Source: Poseidonocella sp. HB161398 (GTDB taxonomy: Bacteria; Pseudomonadota; Alphaproteobacteria; Rhodobacterales; Rhodobacteraceae). From it: a stretch of DNA of 64,000 nucleotides. The translations under genes and the position numbers were made by a program. Positions 1 to 9,206 of this stretch are shown in pieces. Within the stretch, counting starts at the first letter, position 1. Every line of letters starts with the position of its first letter. The stretch lies in contig NZ_VATA01000030.1 of assembly GCF_005870025.1 (NCBI RefSeq), positions 1 through 64,000 of the forward strand, read 5' to 3'. The notes under the pieces are model-generated. The model was not told the DNA's origin and did not search any database. It worked only from the letters and a program-made list of their open reading frames with translations.

Positions 1-563
1 ATGGTGAATGGCTTGCCCGCAAGCATGGCGCGCCGCGCAGGCGGGAATGGCGGAAGGTTCATCTGGCCATGGACACCGCCACCGGCGACATTCACGCAAT
101 CGAGTTCATGTCGAGCCGGCAGAGAGACAGCCCGATCATGCCCGAGCTGCTGACGCAAATCCCGGCCGGTGAACCTGCAGAGACGGTCACTTCCGACGGG
201 GCCTATGACACCCGCCGCTGCCATGCGGCAATACTCGAGCGCGCAGCGGAGCCGTTCATCCCGATCCGTCGCAATGGCCGGGCCTGGAAGCCGGACAGCC
301 CGGCCGCGATATCACGAAATGACATCCTCAAGGCGACACACCGACTGGGACGGTCCATTTGGAAAAAGTGGGTCGGCTATCATTCCCGAAGTCGCGTCGA
401 GGCGCAAATGAACCGCCTGAAGCCTTTCGGGGAACGGATCATGTCACGCGACCCAGACCGTCAAACTGCTGAAATCCAGATCGGCATCATTCGCGGCTAT
501 GCTCGGACCGGTGGCGCTCGCCGCTCATTCGTGAACCACTGCTCGGCCCTTGGAAGAGCTTAA
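1..563 (+). CDS. IS5-family transposase, 5' end outside the window, C-terminus probably frameshifted
   Basis: This is the catalytic part of a DDE transposase. The reading frame is open from base 3, so the gene starts upstream of the window. The family-typical stretch ARKHG...RRREWRKVHLAMD precedes the first internal ATG at 69. A second acidic residue lies in SDGAYD and the last in SRVEAQM, as expected for the IS5 DDE triad. The C-terminus in this frame (GIIRGYARTGG...) does not resemble the usual ending. A shifted frame near base 490 reads FAAMLGPVALAAHS then stop, which looks more like an IS5 tail, so a one-base indel is likely and the copy is probably dead. Terminal inverted repeats could not be identified. 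It marks the left edge of the accessory region. Confidence 0.75.
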   Translation, partial: GEWLARKHGAPRRREWRKVHLAMDTATGDIHAIEFMSSRQRDSPIMPELLTQIPAGEPAETVTSDGAYDTRRCHAAILERAAEPFIPIRRNGRAWKPDSPAAISRNDILKATHRLGRSIWKKWVGYHSRSRVEAQMNRLKPFGERIMSRDPDRQTAEIQIGIIRGYARTGGARRSFVNHCSALGRA

Positions 564-806
564 ATCGAAGTCGTTGCCTGAAGCCGGAGAGGAAAGGGGA
601 ACCTCATCCTGTCGTTCGATTAGCGCAACAAGGCCGGTCCGGATCCGTGCGGCGGCCCTTGGCCTGCCGGCCCCTGCCGCCACAGGGCACGTGCGCTCGG
701 GCAGGGTGGCACTGCGGTCCTCGGGCGACCTGCGCATGAGCGCCTGCATGCCCTGATCGGCGATCTCTCCGGGGAATGGCGGGCGATCCGGGCTGCGGGC
801 GGGCCC

Positions 807-878
807 GATGCGACCGATGCGACCGATGCGACCGATGCGACCGATGCGACCGATGCGACCGATGCGACCGATGCGACC
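807..878 (+). repeat. Eight perfect tandem copies of a 9-bp unit (GATGCGACC)
   Basis: The unit gatgcgacc is repeated eight times without a mismatch, followed by a partial copy (gatgac). In the third plus-strand frame it encodes repeated Asp-Ala-Thr, inside the weak coding trace described for this spacer. Perfect short tandem copies like this are prone to slippage, so copy number may vary between strains. Confidence 0.97.
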
Positions 879-1135
879 GATGACATCGACGGGCTGATCG
901 CCTGGGAGGTCAAGCAAGGCGCGCCCGGCGCATCCGGTCCGCGCCGGCGGCACCGTCGCGCGGATGGCTGCCGCGGCGGGCGCCTTGCAGGAGACCCGGC
1001 CAGGCGCCCAATCCGTCAGCACTGCCCGGACCGCGGCATCTGGTCCCTGCCCGCCCGTCCGGCGGCATTTCCGGCAGAACGCCCTCCGTTGAAAGGCGAT
1101 CGCGGCCCGGTTCCCTGGCGCTTGCCGCGAGCGTT

Positions 1136-1167
1136 CCAATTTTTGCAACACGAAATCCGAAAATTGG
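1136..1167 (+). promoter_or_regulatory. Inverted repeat CCAATTTT-N16-AAAATTGG in the transporter promoter region
   Basis: Two perfect 8-base arms are separated by 16 bases, about 115 bases before the ATP-binding gene, in an AT-rich island within GC-rich surroundings. The left arm overlaps CGTTCCAA (1132-1139). The same 8-mer occurs in reverse orientation (TTGGAACG, 6030-6037) in the divergent LysR/cupin promoter. This suggests, but does not prove, that the LysR protein encoded at 5119-6012 controls both operons. Confidence 0.4.
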
Positions 1168-1282
1168 TGCTTTTTATCGGCCGAGAATGGTGTCTGCATA
1201 GCGCCGACCACCGACGCAAGGAATCCGTGTCCCATGCCCTCCCTCTCCCGTCCCCGTCCCGCCCCGATGCCGGAGCGTGCCG

Positions 1283-2311
<1,029 letters not shown>

Positions 2312-2348
2312 CCATAACCAGAAACGATCCCCGACAGGAGACCTCCCC

Positions 2349-3389
2349 ATGACACTCAACCGCCGCCAGTTCACCGGCCTCGGCCTTGCCGCGCTTGCCG
2401 CCCCTGCCAGCATTATCCGCCCTGCCTTCGCGCAGCCCAAGCCCGGCGACGAGCTGGTCGTCGGCATCTGGGGCGGCGCGCAGGAGAAGATCGTCAAGCA
2501 GTATATCGAGCCGAAGCTCGTCGAGAAATACGGCTGCAAGATCAGCTACGTGCTGGGCGGCACCACCGACCGCCGGGCGCGGGCCTATGCCGAGCGCGGC
2601 CGCCCCAGCTTCGACGTGCTCTATCTCAACATCTACGAGAGCCGCCAGGCCGTGGCCGATGGCGTGACCCAGGCGCCGACCGCCGCCGTCGAGCGCTTCG
2701 ACGCGCTCTATCCGCTGGCGCAGAAGGGCGGCTACGGCGTCGCCTTCAACCCCTGCACCGTGGTCTATGACGGCACCGCCGCGCAGACGCCGGTCACCTC
2801 CTGGAAGGACATGTGGAACCCCGAATGGAAGGGCCGCATCGCCTGGCCGAACGGGCTCGGGGCCGAGGGCATCTCGGCGCTGATGATGACCGCGAAATCC
2901 TTCGGCTACGACATCACAGAATTCGACAAGGTGCTGGAGAAGGTCGCCGAGCTGAAGCCCTTCGCCGGCATCCAGTCCTCGCAGGCGCAGCTTTACGACA
3001 TGATCGACCAGAACGTGGCCGACCTGTCGGTGGAATTCGCCTCCTTCACCCGGAAATACGCCGAGACGCGCAACCCCGACTGCGTCATCGCCGAGCCGGA
3101 AGAGGGCATGGCCGTGACCATGAACGTCGCCTGCATCACCGAAGGCACCAACAACCAGAAGCTGGCCGAGGAATGGATCAACCTGCACCTGAGCGAAGAG
3201 GTCATGGTCGCCTATGCCCGCGAGGTCTACTATTCGCCGACCGTCAAGGACGTGGTCATGCCCGATGACGTGAAGGACAAGGTCATCACCGGCGGCCAGG
3301 TCGACAATCTCGTCGATTTCGACTGGGACTACATCAACGCCCACCGCGCCGAGTGGCAGGCCAAGTTCGACCGGGTGCTGGCTGGATGA
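2349..3389 (+). CDS. Extracellular solute-binding protein, spermidine/putrescine (PotD) type
   Basis: This is the periplasmic ligand-binding subunit of the importer encoded on either side. The N-terminus carries a twin-arginine-type signal (NRRQF at residues 4-8, a hydrophobic stretch, then AFA before Gln29), so export of a folded protein through Tat is likely. The mature part is the two-lobed fold of the PotD/PotF/opine-binding group, for example VVGIWGGAQEK and SFDVLYLNIYES. GACAGGAGA directly upstream is a good ribosome-binding site for ATG 2349. The stop overlaps the start of the permease gene (ATGA at 3386-3389), implying translational coupling. The 346-residue length is normal for the family. 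Confidence 0.92.
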   Translation: MTLNRRQFTGLGLAALAAPASIIRPAFAQPKPGDELVVGIWGGAQEKIVKQYIEPKLVEKYGCKISYVLGGTTDRRARAYAERGRPSFDVLYLNIYESRQAVADGVTQAPTAAVERFDALYPLAQKGGYGVAFNPCTVVYDGTAAQTPVTSWKDMWNPEWKGRIAWPNGLGAEGISALMMTAKSFGYDITEFDKVLEKVAELKPFAGIQSSQAQLYDMIDQNVADLSVEFASFTRKYAETRNPDCVIAEPEEGMAVTMNVACITEGTNNQKLAEEWINLHLSEEVMVAYAREVYYSPTVKDVVMPDDVKDKVITGGQVDNLVDFDWDYINAHRAEWQAKFDRVLAG

Positions 3390-5074
3390 GACGCTGGATC
3401 GGGCCGGTCCTGGCCATGCCGGTAACGGCATGGCTGCTCCTGGCCTTCGCCGCGCCCCTCGGGGTCGTGGTGCTCCTTTCGCTGCACGAGTATCCGAGCC
3501 CCTTCGGCCCGGTGCTCGTGCACCCTTCGCTGATCCAGTTCCGCACGATCCTGTCGGACGGATTCTACCTGTCGATCATCGCCGAGACGGTGGGGCTGGG
3601 CCTCGCCGTCACGGTGGTCTCGGCCATTCTGGGCTATCCGCTGGCGCACTGGCTGGCGCGGATGCCGTCCCGCTGGCGGGCGATGGCCTTCGCGGTGATC
3701 CTGATCCCGCTCTTGACCAATGTCGTGGTCCGCTCGCTGGGGATCATGCTGCTGCTCTCGCCCAAGGGTCTGCTGAACTCCGCCGCCGCGCTGGTCGGGC
3801 TCGGCCCGTTCGAGGGCATGCTCTTCACCCATGGCGCGGTGATCGTGGCGCTGGCGCAGGTCTTCATGCCCTTCATGGTGCTGGCGCTCTACGACAACCT
3901 GCAGAACACCTCGCCGCGCATCCACGAAGCCGCCGAAAGCCTCGGGGCCTCGCCCGCAATCCGCTTCCTGACGGTGGATTTCCCGCTGTCCCTGCCGGGG
4001 CTGCGCTCGGGCATCATCGTGGTCTTCCTGATGACGGTGACCTCCTATGTCTCGGCGACGCTCCTGGGCGGCAAGAAGGTCTGGACCATCGGCATGCTGG
4101 TCATGCAGGAAGCGATCCAGAACCTCAACGCCACCATGGCCTCGGCGCTGTCGCTGGTGATGACGGTCGTGGGGCTCGCCTTCATCGCGCTGGTCACGGT
4201 CGCGCTCGGGCGGTTCATGGCCTGGCGGCGCGGCTCGCCGTCCACACCCATGGACATTCCCGCCCCTCTGGCGCGGATCGTCGATATTCTCGGACCCCTC
4301 CTGTCGAAGATCGCCCTTCTCTGCGCCGTCGGCCTGCTGCTCCTGCCGCTCGGCCTCGTGGTGGTGCAGAGCTTCAATGACGTGCCGCTGGCCACGGCGG
4401 CGGGGTTCAAGGGCTTCACGCTGGAATGGTACCGCCGGGTGCTGATCGCGGGCGACTACACCGCGAATTTCTGGATCTCGGTGAAGCTGGCGCTGGCCTC
4501 GGTGCTGACCGGGCTGGTGCTGGCGCTGCCTGCGGGCTTCGCGCTGGCGCGGCATCCGTTCCGCGGGCGCAGCCTGCTGCTGGCATTCTGGATGCTGCCC
4601 CTGTCGCTGCCGGGGATCGCCATCGCGGTGGGCATGCTGAAGCTGCTGCAGATCTACCTGGCCGTGCCGCCCTTCCTGGGGCTGATGGCGGTGCATGTGG
4701 TGGTGATCCTGCCCTTCATGATCACGCTGCTGACCACCTCGGTCCTGGCCCTCGATCCGGCGCTGGAGGAGGCCTCCGCCAGCCTCGGCGCCAATGCGCC
4801 GCGCACCTTCGTGCATGTGACGCTCCCGGCGCTGGCGCCGGGGCTCTTCGCGGCGGGGCTGGTCGGCTTCCTGATGAGCTTCGGCGAGGTCACGGTGACG
4901 GCCTTCCTGACCACGGCGCGGCTGACGACCCTGCCGGTCCGGATCTATTCCGAGGCGACCTTCGCGCTCGAGCCCACGGCCCACGCGATCTCGGCGCTGC
5001 TGATCGGCGTCACCATCATCGCGCTCGGCGTGCTGGGCAAGTTCGTCCGGCTCGACCGGCTCTATTCCAGATAG
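3386..5074 (+). CDS. Fused ABC permease (PotB-PotC type, two transmembrane domains in one chain)
   Basis: This is the inner-membrane channel of the importer. Most family members use two separate permease proteins, but here both halves lie in one 562-residue protein. Each half has several hydrophobic helices and its own EAA coupling loop: EAAESLGASPAIRF near residue 181 and EEASASLGANAPRTF near 461. The linker lies around residue 290. The start is ATG 3386, overlapping the stop of the binding-protein gene. An upstream in-frame start at 3353 would only add residues encoded inside the previous gene. Fused permeases of this kind are known among iron and polyamine/opine importers. Confidence 0.9.
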   Translation: MRRWIGPVLAMPVTAWLLLAFAAPLGVVVLLSLHEYPSPFGPVLVHPSLIQFRTILSDGFYLSIIAETVGLGLAVTVVSAILGYPLAHWLARMPSRWRAMAFAVILIPLLTNVVVRSLGIMLLLSPKGLLNSAAALVGLGPFEGMLFTHGAVIVALAQVFMPFMVLALYDNLQNTSPRIHEAAESLGASPAIRFLTVDFPLSLPGLRSGIIVVFLMTVTSYVSATLLGGKKVWTIGMLVMQEAIQNLNATMASALSLVMTVVGLAFIALVTVALGRFMAWRRGSPSTPMDIPAPLARIVDILGPLLSKIALLCAVGLLLLPLGLVVVQSFNDVPLATAAGFKGFTLEWYRRVLIAGDYTANFWISVKLALASVLTGLVLALPAGFALARHPFRGRSLLLAFWMLPLSLPGIAIAVGMLKLLQIYLAVPPFLGLMAVHVVVILPFMITLLTTSVLALDPALEEASASLGANAPRTFVHVTLPALAPGLFAAGLVGFLMSFGEVTVTAFLTTARLTTLPVRIYSEATFALEPTAHAISALLIGVTIIALGVLGKFVRLDRLYSR

Positions 5075-5080
5075 GGCACC

Positions 5081-5103
5081 GGGCCGGGGCAGCCCCCCGG
5101 CCC
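5081..5103. terminator. Bidirectional hairpin between convergent genes
   Basis: A perfect 9-bp stem (GGGCCGGGG / CCCCGGCCC) with a 5-base loop lies in the 44-base gap between the permease stop and the stop of the convergent LysR gene. There is no T-run on either side, as is common in high-GC genomes, so it could stop transcription from both directions or protect 3' ends. Confidence 0.6.
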
Positions 5104-5118
5104 GCGCCATCTGCCGCC

Positions 5119-6012
5119 TCAGCTGCCCGCGAGCATCGGCTTCAGCGTCTCCATGTAGACATTCGCCATGGCATTGCCGTAGCGCTCGGACCCCACCACC
5201 ATCAGCTTCTGCGTCCGGTCGGCGAATTCCTGCACCGGAACCAGCACCAGCCGCCCGGCCGCCGCATCGCGCTCGATATCGAAGCGGGTGAGGAAGGTGA
5301 TGCCGTCGCTGCCCGAGGCCATCTCTCGCATCACCTCGATCGAATTGGTCTCGGCGAGGATCTCAGGGCTGCCCCGCAGCGGCGCCAGCGCATGGTCGAG
5401 ATAGGGCCGGATCACCATCGAGTCATCGGCCAGGATCAAGGGATAGGCGATGCAGTCGCTCAGCCGCAGGCTGGAACGCGCCGCCAGCGGATGCCCCGTC
5501 GCCATCACCGCGCCGAGCTGGGCCAGCGAGGTGACATGGACCCGCAGCCCGAAGCGTTCGGGAAAATCGAAGCCAATTCCGAAATCGGCGTCTCCAGAGG
5601 CAACGCATTCGGTAATCGCCTCTCCGGTAGGCAGCAACATGATCTTCAGCACGACCCGGGGATTCGCCTTGCGGAAGGCGGCGAGGCTGCGCGGGATGAC
5701 ATTGCCCGCCAGCCCGCTCATGATCGCCAGCGACACCTCGCCGCGCCGCAGCCCCTTCAGGTCCTCGATCTGCGCCAGGGTCCGGCTTTCCTCGCGCAGC
5801 GTCTCGCGGACATGCACCATCAGCAGCTCGCCCGCCGCTGTCAGGGTCATGTCCCTGGCGCCCCTGTGGAAAACCGGCGCGCCGACCTGCTCCTCCAGGG
5901 TCTTGATCTGGCGGCTGATGGCCGAGGGCGCGACATGGAGCTTCTCGGAGGCGGCGCGGATCGAGCCGGAGCGGACGACTTCGTCGAGATAGCGCAGGAT
6001 GCGGGCATGCAT
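5119..6012 (-). CDS. LysR-family transcriptional regulator
   Basis: This 297-residue protein has the LysR layout. A winged helix-turn-helix lies at about residues 3-60 (GSIRAASEKLHVAPSAISR, then IKTLEEQVGAPVFHR), followed by a linker helix and a two-lobed effector-binding domain from about residue 90. It is transcribed divergently from the cupin-led operon with a 137-base gap, the classic arrangement for a LysR activator and its target. An inverted repeat in that gap (6027-6051) is a good binding-site candidate. The effector is unknown, probably the substrate or an intermediate of the adjacent amide pathway. Confidence 0.93.
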   Translation of the reverse strand: MHARILRYLDEVVRSGSIRAASEKLHVAPSAISRQIKTLEEQVGAPVFHRGARDMTLTAAGELLMVHVRETLREESRTLAQIEDLKGLRRGEVSLAIMSGLAGNVIPRSLAAFRKANPRVVLKIMLLPTGEAITECVASGDADFGIGFDFPERFGLRVHVTSLAQLGAVMATGHPLAARSSLRLSDCIAYPLILADDSMVIRPYLDHALAPLRGSPEILAETNSIEVMREMASGSDGITFLTRFDIERDAAAGRLVLVPVQEFADRTQKLMVVGSERYGNAMANVYMETLKPMLAGS

Positions 6013-6026
6013 GAAATGAGTTGCCT

Positions 6027-6051
6027 AATTTGGAACGTTCTCGTGCAAATT
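6027..6051 (+). promoter_or_regulatory. LysR-type binding-site candidate, AATTTG-N13-CAAATT
   Basis: A perfect inverted repeat with 6-base arms and a 13-base spacer is centred between the start of the LysR gene (6012) and the cupin gene (6150). Its size and AT-rich arms fit the loose T-N11-A pattern of LysR recognition sites. It contains TTGGAACG, which is shared with the promoter region of the transporter operon at 1132-1139. Confidence 0.5.
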
Positions 6052-6149
6052 TGATGCTTTTAACTCACCCGTCAATCGTCTTCCTTGGGACCAATCGCGG
6101 CGCCGCCTTCGGATGCCGCCCGCAATTGACGATCAACGGAGCAGACCGG

Positions 6150-6581
6150 ATGCAGAAATCCTTCACGTACGAGCAACTTCGAAAGGCCGAGGTGTTCCGG
6201 ATCGCTCCGACCGACACGAACTACTTCGCCATCCTCTTCGATCCGGCGAATTCCTCCACCTCCGCCATCTTCGTGATCGAGATCTTCACGGTCGGCGGCG
6301 CCACCCCGCCGAACAGCCATTCGACCGCGCATGAATTCTTCTACGTGCTCCATGGCGAGGGCGTGGCCTCTTCCGACGGCGACGAGCTGGCGATCGCCAA
6401 GGGCGACGCGCTGCTCCTTGACCCTGGCTCGGTCCATATCGTGAAGAACACCGGCAGCTCGAAGCTCTACACGCTGACCGTGATGGTGCCGAACCAGGAG
6501 TTCTCCGAGCTGATCCGCTCGGGCGAGCGCGTCGCGCTCGACGAGGAGGACCTGGCGATCCTCGCCGGGACGGCGGCGTGA
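6150..6581 (+). CDS. Cupin-domain protein
   Basis: This is a small single-domain cupin of 143 residues. The two cupin motifs are visible as GGATPPNSH...HEFFYVLHGEGV and GDALLLDPGSVHIVKNTG, with the His and Glu residues expected for metal binding. Its role could be a metal-dependent isomerase, hydrolase or oxygenase step, or sensing; sequence alone does not decide. ATG 6150 has GGAG 8 bases upstream. Reading frame open to 6021 would give an unsupported extension across the regulatory site. Its stop overlaps the start of the next gene by a base, and it is the first gene of the 6150-17010 operon. Confidence 0.85.
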   Translation: MQKSFTYEQLRKAEVFRIAPTDTNYFAILFDPANSSTSAIFVIEIFTVGGATPPNSHSTAHEFFYVLHGEGVASSDGDELAIAKGDALLLDPGSVHIVKNTGSSKLYTLTVMVPNQEFSELIRSGERVALDEEDLAILAGTAA

Positions 6582-7372
6582 TGGACGGCATGACGGACCG
6601 CGACCTGCTTCCGCTCGGGGCCTATCCCCGCAACGCCTGGGCCGTGAGCGCCGCCGAGGTCAGCCTGGTGCGCAGCCGCGACAGGGCCCGCCCGGTGACC
6701 CTGGCCGACCGCGGCCGCAAGGTCGTGCTCGACGCGCGCCGCACGGCGATCATCGTCGTCGACATGCAGAACGACTTCTGCCACCCCGAGGGCTGGCTCG
6801 CCTCGATCGGCGTCGATGTCTCCCCCTGCCGCGCGCCGATCGAACCGCTGCAGGCGCTTCTGCCGGTGCTGCGCGCCCATGACCTGCCGGTGATCTGGCT
6901 GAACTGGGGCAACCGCCCCGACCGCGCCAACCTGCCGCCCTCGGTGCTGCATGTCTACGATCCGGACGGGCGCTCCACCGGCATCGGCAAGCCGCTTCCG
7001 GGCAATGGCGCGCATGTGCTGGAAGAAGGCAGCTGGGCGGCCGCGGTGGTCGACGAGCTGGCGCCCGAGCCGGGCGATATCGCCGTCTCGAAATACCGCA
7101 TGACCGGCTTCCAGGACACCGAGCTGGAGACCATCCTGCGCAATCTCGACGTGACCACCGTGCTCTTTGCCGGCGTGAATGCCGACCAGTGCGTGCTGAA
7201 CACCCTGACCGACGCGGTCGCCAAGGGCTTCGACGCGGTGCTGCTGGAGGACTGCTCGGCCACCTCCTCGCCGTCCTACTGCATGGAGGCGACGCTCTAC
7301 AACGTGCGGCAATGCTACGGCTTCGTCTGCGACGGCGCCGAGCTCGCGGCCGGGCTGGAGGCCGGGGCATGA
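6581..7372 (+). CDS. Cysteine hydrolase of the isochorismatase superfamily (ureidoacrylate/biuret-amidase-like)
   Basis: This is an amidohydrolase of the isochorismatase fold, which usually cleaves carbamoyl or simple amide bonds. The catalytic triad is visible: Asp61 in VVDMQNDF, Lys171 in SKYRMTGF and Cys204 in FAGVNADQCVL. A roughly 50-residue N-terminal extension precedes the core, giving 263 residues, as in RutB- or biuret-hydrolase-like members. ATG 6581 overlaps the cupin stop; GTG 6578 and ATG 6590 are alternatives. Its neighbours (AtzH/HpxZ-like protein, amidase, creatininase-family enzyme) make hydrolysis of a ureide or carbamoyl intermediate the best guess. The exact substrate is not known. 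Confidence 0.88.
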   Translation: MDGMTDRDLLPLGAYPRNAWAVSAAEVSLVRSRDRARPVTLADRGRKVVLDARRTAIIVVDMQNDFCHPEGWLASIGVDVSPCRAPIEPLQALLPVLRAHDLPVIWLNWGNRPDRANLPPSVLHVYDPDGRSTGIGKPLPGNGAHVLEEGSWAAAVVDELAPEPGDIAVSKYRMTGFQDTELETILRNLDVTTVLFAGVNADQCVLNTLTDAVAKGFDAVLLEDCSATSSPSYCMEATLYNVRQCYGFVCDGAELAAGLEAGA

Positions 7373-7758
7373 CGCCCGGGCTGAACCTGCCCGGGCCGGT
7401 CGCCGAACTGACCGCCGCCTGCGACGCCTACGAGGCGGCGCTGATGGCGAACGACCTTGCCGCGATGGACGCGCTTTTCTGGGACAGCCCGCTGACGCTG
7501 CGCTACGGCGCGGGCGAGAACCTCTACGGCATCGACGAGATCCGCGACTTCCGCAAGGCGCGCCCGGGCGGCAGCCCGCAGCGCCAGGTCACCCGCCGCG
7601 AGATCGTCACCTATGGCGAGGCGATGGGCACCTGCAACCTGGAGTTCCGCCGCGAGGGCAGCACCAGCACCGGGCGGCAGAGCCAGACCTGGCTGAAGAC
7701 CCCCGAGGGCTGGAAGGTCGTCGCCGCGCATGTCTCGCTGATCGGGGAGGCAAGCTGA
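7369..7758 (+). CDS. AtzH/HpxZ-like protein (NTF2 fold, DUF3225)
   Basis: This 129-residue protein has the pattern of the AtzH/HpxZ group: an N-terminal helix with DAYEAALMAND, then LFWDSPLTLRYGAGENLYG, and a C-terminal QSQTWLKTPEGWKVVAAHVSLI. Members accompany amidases in cyanuric-acid (AtzE) and oxalurate (HpxY) breakdown and are thought to assist or stabilise them. The likely partner here is the amidase-signature enzyme at 15853-17010 at the end of the same operon. The start overlaps the preceding stop (ATGA), and its own stop overlaps the next start, so translation is coupled on both sides. Confidence 0.85.
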   Translation: MTPGLNLPGPVAELTAACDAYEAALMANDLAAMDALFWDSPLTLRYGAGENLYGIDEIRDFRKARPGGSPQRQVTRREIVTYGEAMGTCNLEFRREGSTSTGRQSQTWLKTPEGWKVVAAHVSLIGEAS

Positions 7759-9146
7759 TGGCGCTCGACGCATTCCTCGCCGCGCTGGGGCCGGTCGAGG
7801 CCACGACCGAGCCGAAGCTGGTCAAGGCCAAGAGCCGCGACTGGCATTTCATCTCGCCGCTCTTGTCGAAGACGCTGGACGGGCTGGTCGCCGAGGCCGT
7901 CGTCACGCCGAAGACCGCCGCGGAGGTCCGCACCGTCGCGGCCGCCGCCCATGCCCTTGACGTCGCGCTGACCCCGCGCGGGACCGGCACGGCGAATTAC
8001 GGCCAGTCGGTGCCGCTTCATGGCGGCGCGATGCTGGACCTCTCGAAGCTCTCGGGCGTGATAAAGGTGGGCCACGGCTTCATCCGCGCCCATGCCGGCA
8101 CCCGCATCGCCGATCTGGAAACCGCCGCGGCCGCCACCGGGCAGGAGCTGCGCTTCTTCCCCACGACGAAGAAGCAGGCCACGATCGGCGGCTTCGTCAC
8201 CGGCGGCACCGGCGGGGTCGGCTCGATCAACTACGGCGTGCTGCGCGATCACGGCAATGTCCGCGCCGCCCGCGTCGTCACCGTCGAGGAGACCCCGCGC
8301 GAGATCGAGCTGACGGGGATGGAGACGCGCATCGTCCAGCACAGCTACGGCACGCTCGGCATCGTCACCGAGGTGGAGATGCCGCTGGCGCCGAAGCGCG
8401 ACTGGGAGGAATGCCTGGTCGCCCTGCCCGACTACCCCTCGGCCGTGCGCCTCGCCGTCGCCATCGGCAGGGAGCCGGGGCTCGAGAAGAAGCTGGCCTC
8501 CGCCTATGAATGGCCGGTCGGCGACTGGCTGAAGCCCTTCGCGCCCTTCGTCCCCGAGGGCCAGTCGATCGTCATCGCGATGATCGAGGCCGCCTCGATG
8601 CCGCTCTTCCGCCAGATGGTGGCGGAGGCCGGCGGCGCGATCGTGGCGGGCGGGCCGGAGGGACAGGCGCCCTATGGCCGCCCGATCTGGGAGTTCGCCT
8701 TCGGCCACACCACGCTTCAGGCGCAGAAGACCCGGCCCGACATCACCGAGATCGAGGGCTTCTTCTCCGCCCCCGACCTGGCCGCGCGCATCCTCGAGGT
8801 GCATGAGGCGATCCGCGCCACCGGCCCGATGCGGATCGAGATCCGCCGCTGGGGCGGCGATCTGGTCGGCTCCGGCTCGACCTTCGTCACCTTCACCGAC
8901 GAGGCGGCCGTGAACGAGGTGGTGACGGCGATGCGGGCCATGGGGCTGAAAGTCGCCAATCCGCATGCCTCCAACGTGCGCGGCGTCGGCAAGAAGACCA
9001 TCGGCCCCGCCGAGATCGCCTTCAAGCGCGCGGTCGACCCCAAGGGCCTGCTGAACCCCGGCCGCTTCGAGGCCGAGGGCGCAGCGGACACCGTGATCGA
9101 CCGCCATCTCGATACCGACGGCTGGCTCGACCGCCAGGCCGGCTGA
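7758..9146 (+). CDS. FAD-linked oxidase (PCMH-type FAD-binding domain), first paralogue
   Basis: This flavoprotein of 462 residues has an N-terminal PCMH FAD-binding domain (GTGTANYGQSVPLHGG from about residue 75, then ELRFFPTTKK and a glycine-rich TGGTGGVGS) and a C-terminal cap ending in KGLLNPGR, the usual tail of D-lactate-dehydrogenase/glycolate-oxidase-like enzymes. It should oxidise a small organic acid, alcohol or amine in the cytoplasm; the substrate is unknown. A clear paralogue lies in the same operon at 11085-12497, sharing ANYGQSVPL and the C-terminal SNVR-VGKK stretch. The start overlaps the preceding gene's stop. Confidence 0.88.
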   Translation: MALDAFLAALGPVEATTEPKLVKAKSRDWHFISPLLSKTLDGLVAEAVVTPKTAAEVRTVAAAAHALDVALTPRGTGTANYGQSVPLHGGAMLDLSKLSGVIKVGHGFIRAHAGTRIADLETAAAATGQELRFFPTTKKQATIGGFVTGGTGGVGSINYGVLRDHGNVRAARVVTVEETPREIELTGMETRIVQHSYGTLGIVTEVEMPLAPKRDWEECLVALPDYPSAVRLAVAIGREPGLEKKLASAYEWPVGDWLKPFAPFVPEGQSIVIAMIEAASMPLFRQMVAEAGGAIVAGGPEGQAPYGRPIWEFAFGHTTLQAQKTRPDITEIEGFFSAPDLAARILEVHEAIRATGPMRIEIRRWGGDLVGSGSTFVTFTDEAAVNEVVTAMRAMGLKVANPHASNVRGVGKKTIGPAEIAFKRAVDPKGLLNPGRFEAEGAADTVIDRHLDTDGWLDRQAG

Positions 9147-9206
9147 CAGAAAAAGCCCGCAAAGGGCGCAGCGGGGCCCGCCCCGCGACCAACAGGAGTG
9201 ACCTTG

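Larger units (their letters stand above)
564..1282. other. Spacer with decayed coding traces, no intact gene
   Basis: There are about 720 bases between the transposase and the first transporter gene. A weak coding-like trace is present in the third plus-strand frame around 732-1000: residues HERLHALIGDLSGEWRAIRAAGG, then an Ala-Thr-Asp repeat, then DDIDGLIAWEVKQG. It has no start codon or recognisable family and is continued on neither side by convincing sequence. It may be the end of a gene broken by the insertion element. The last 150 bases are AT-richer and should hold the promoter of the downstream transporter operon. Confidence 0.5.

Noticed and set aside
3329-5110. A 593-codon minus-strand frame opposite the fused permease
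   Set aside because: Low-complexity Arg/Gln/His-rich translation, antisense to a clear membrane protein.
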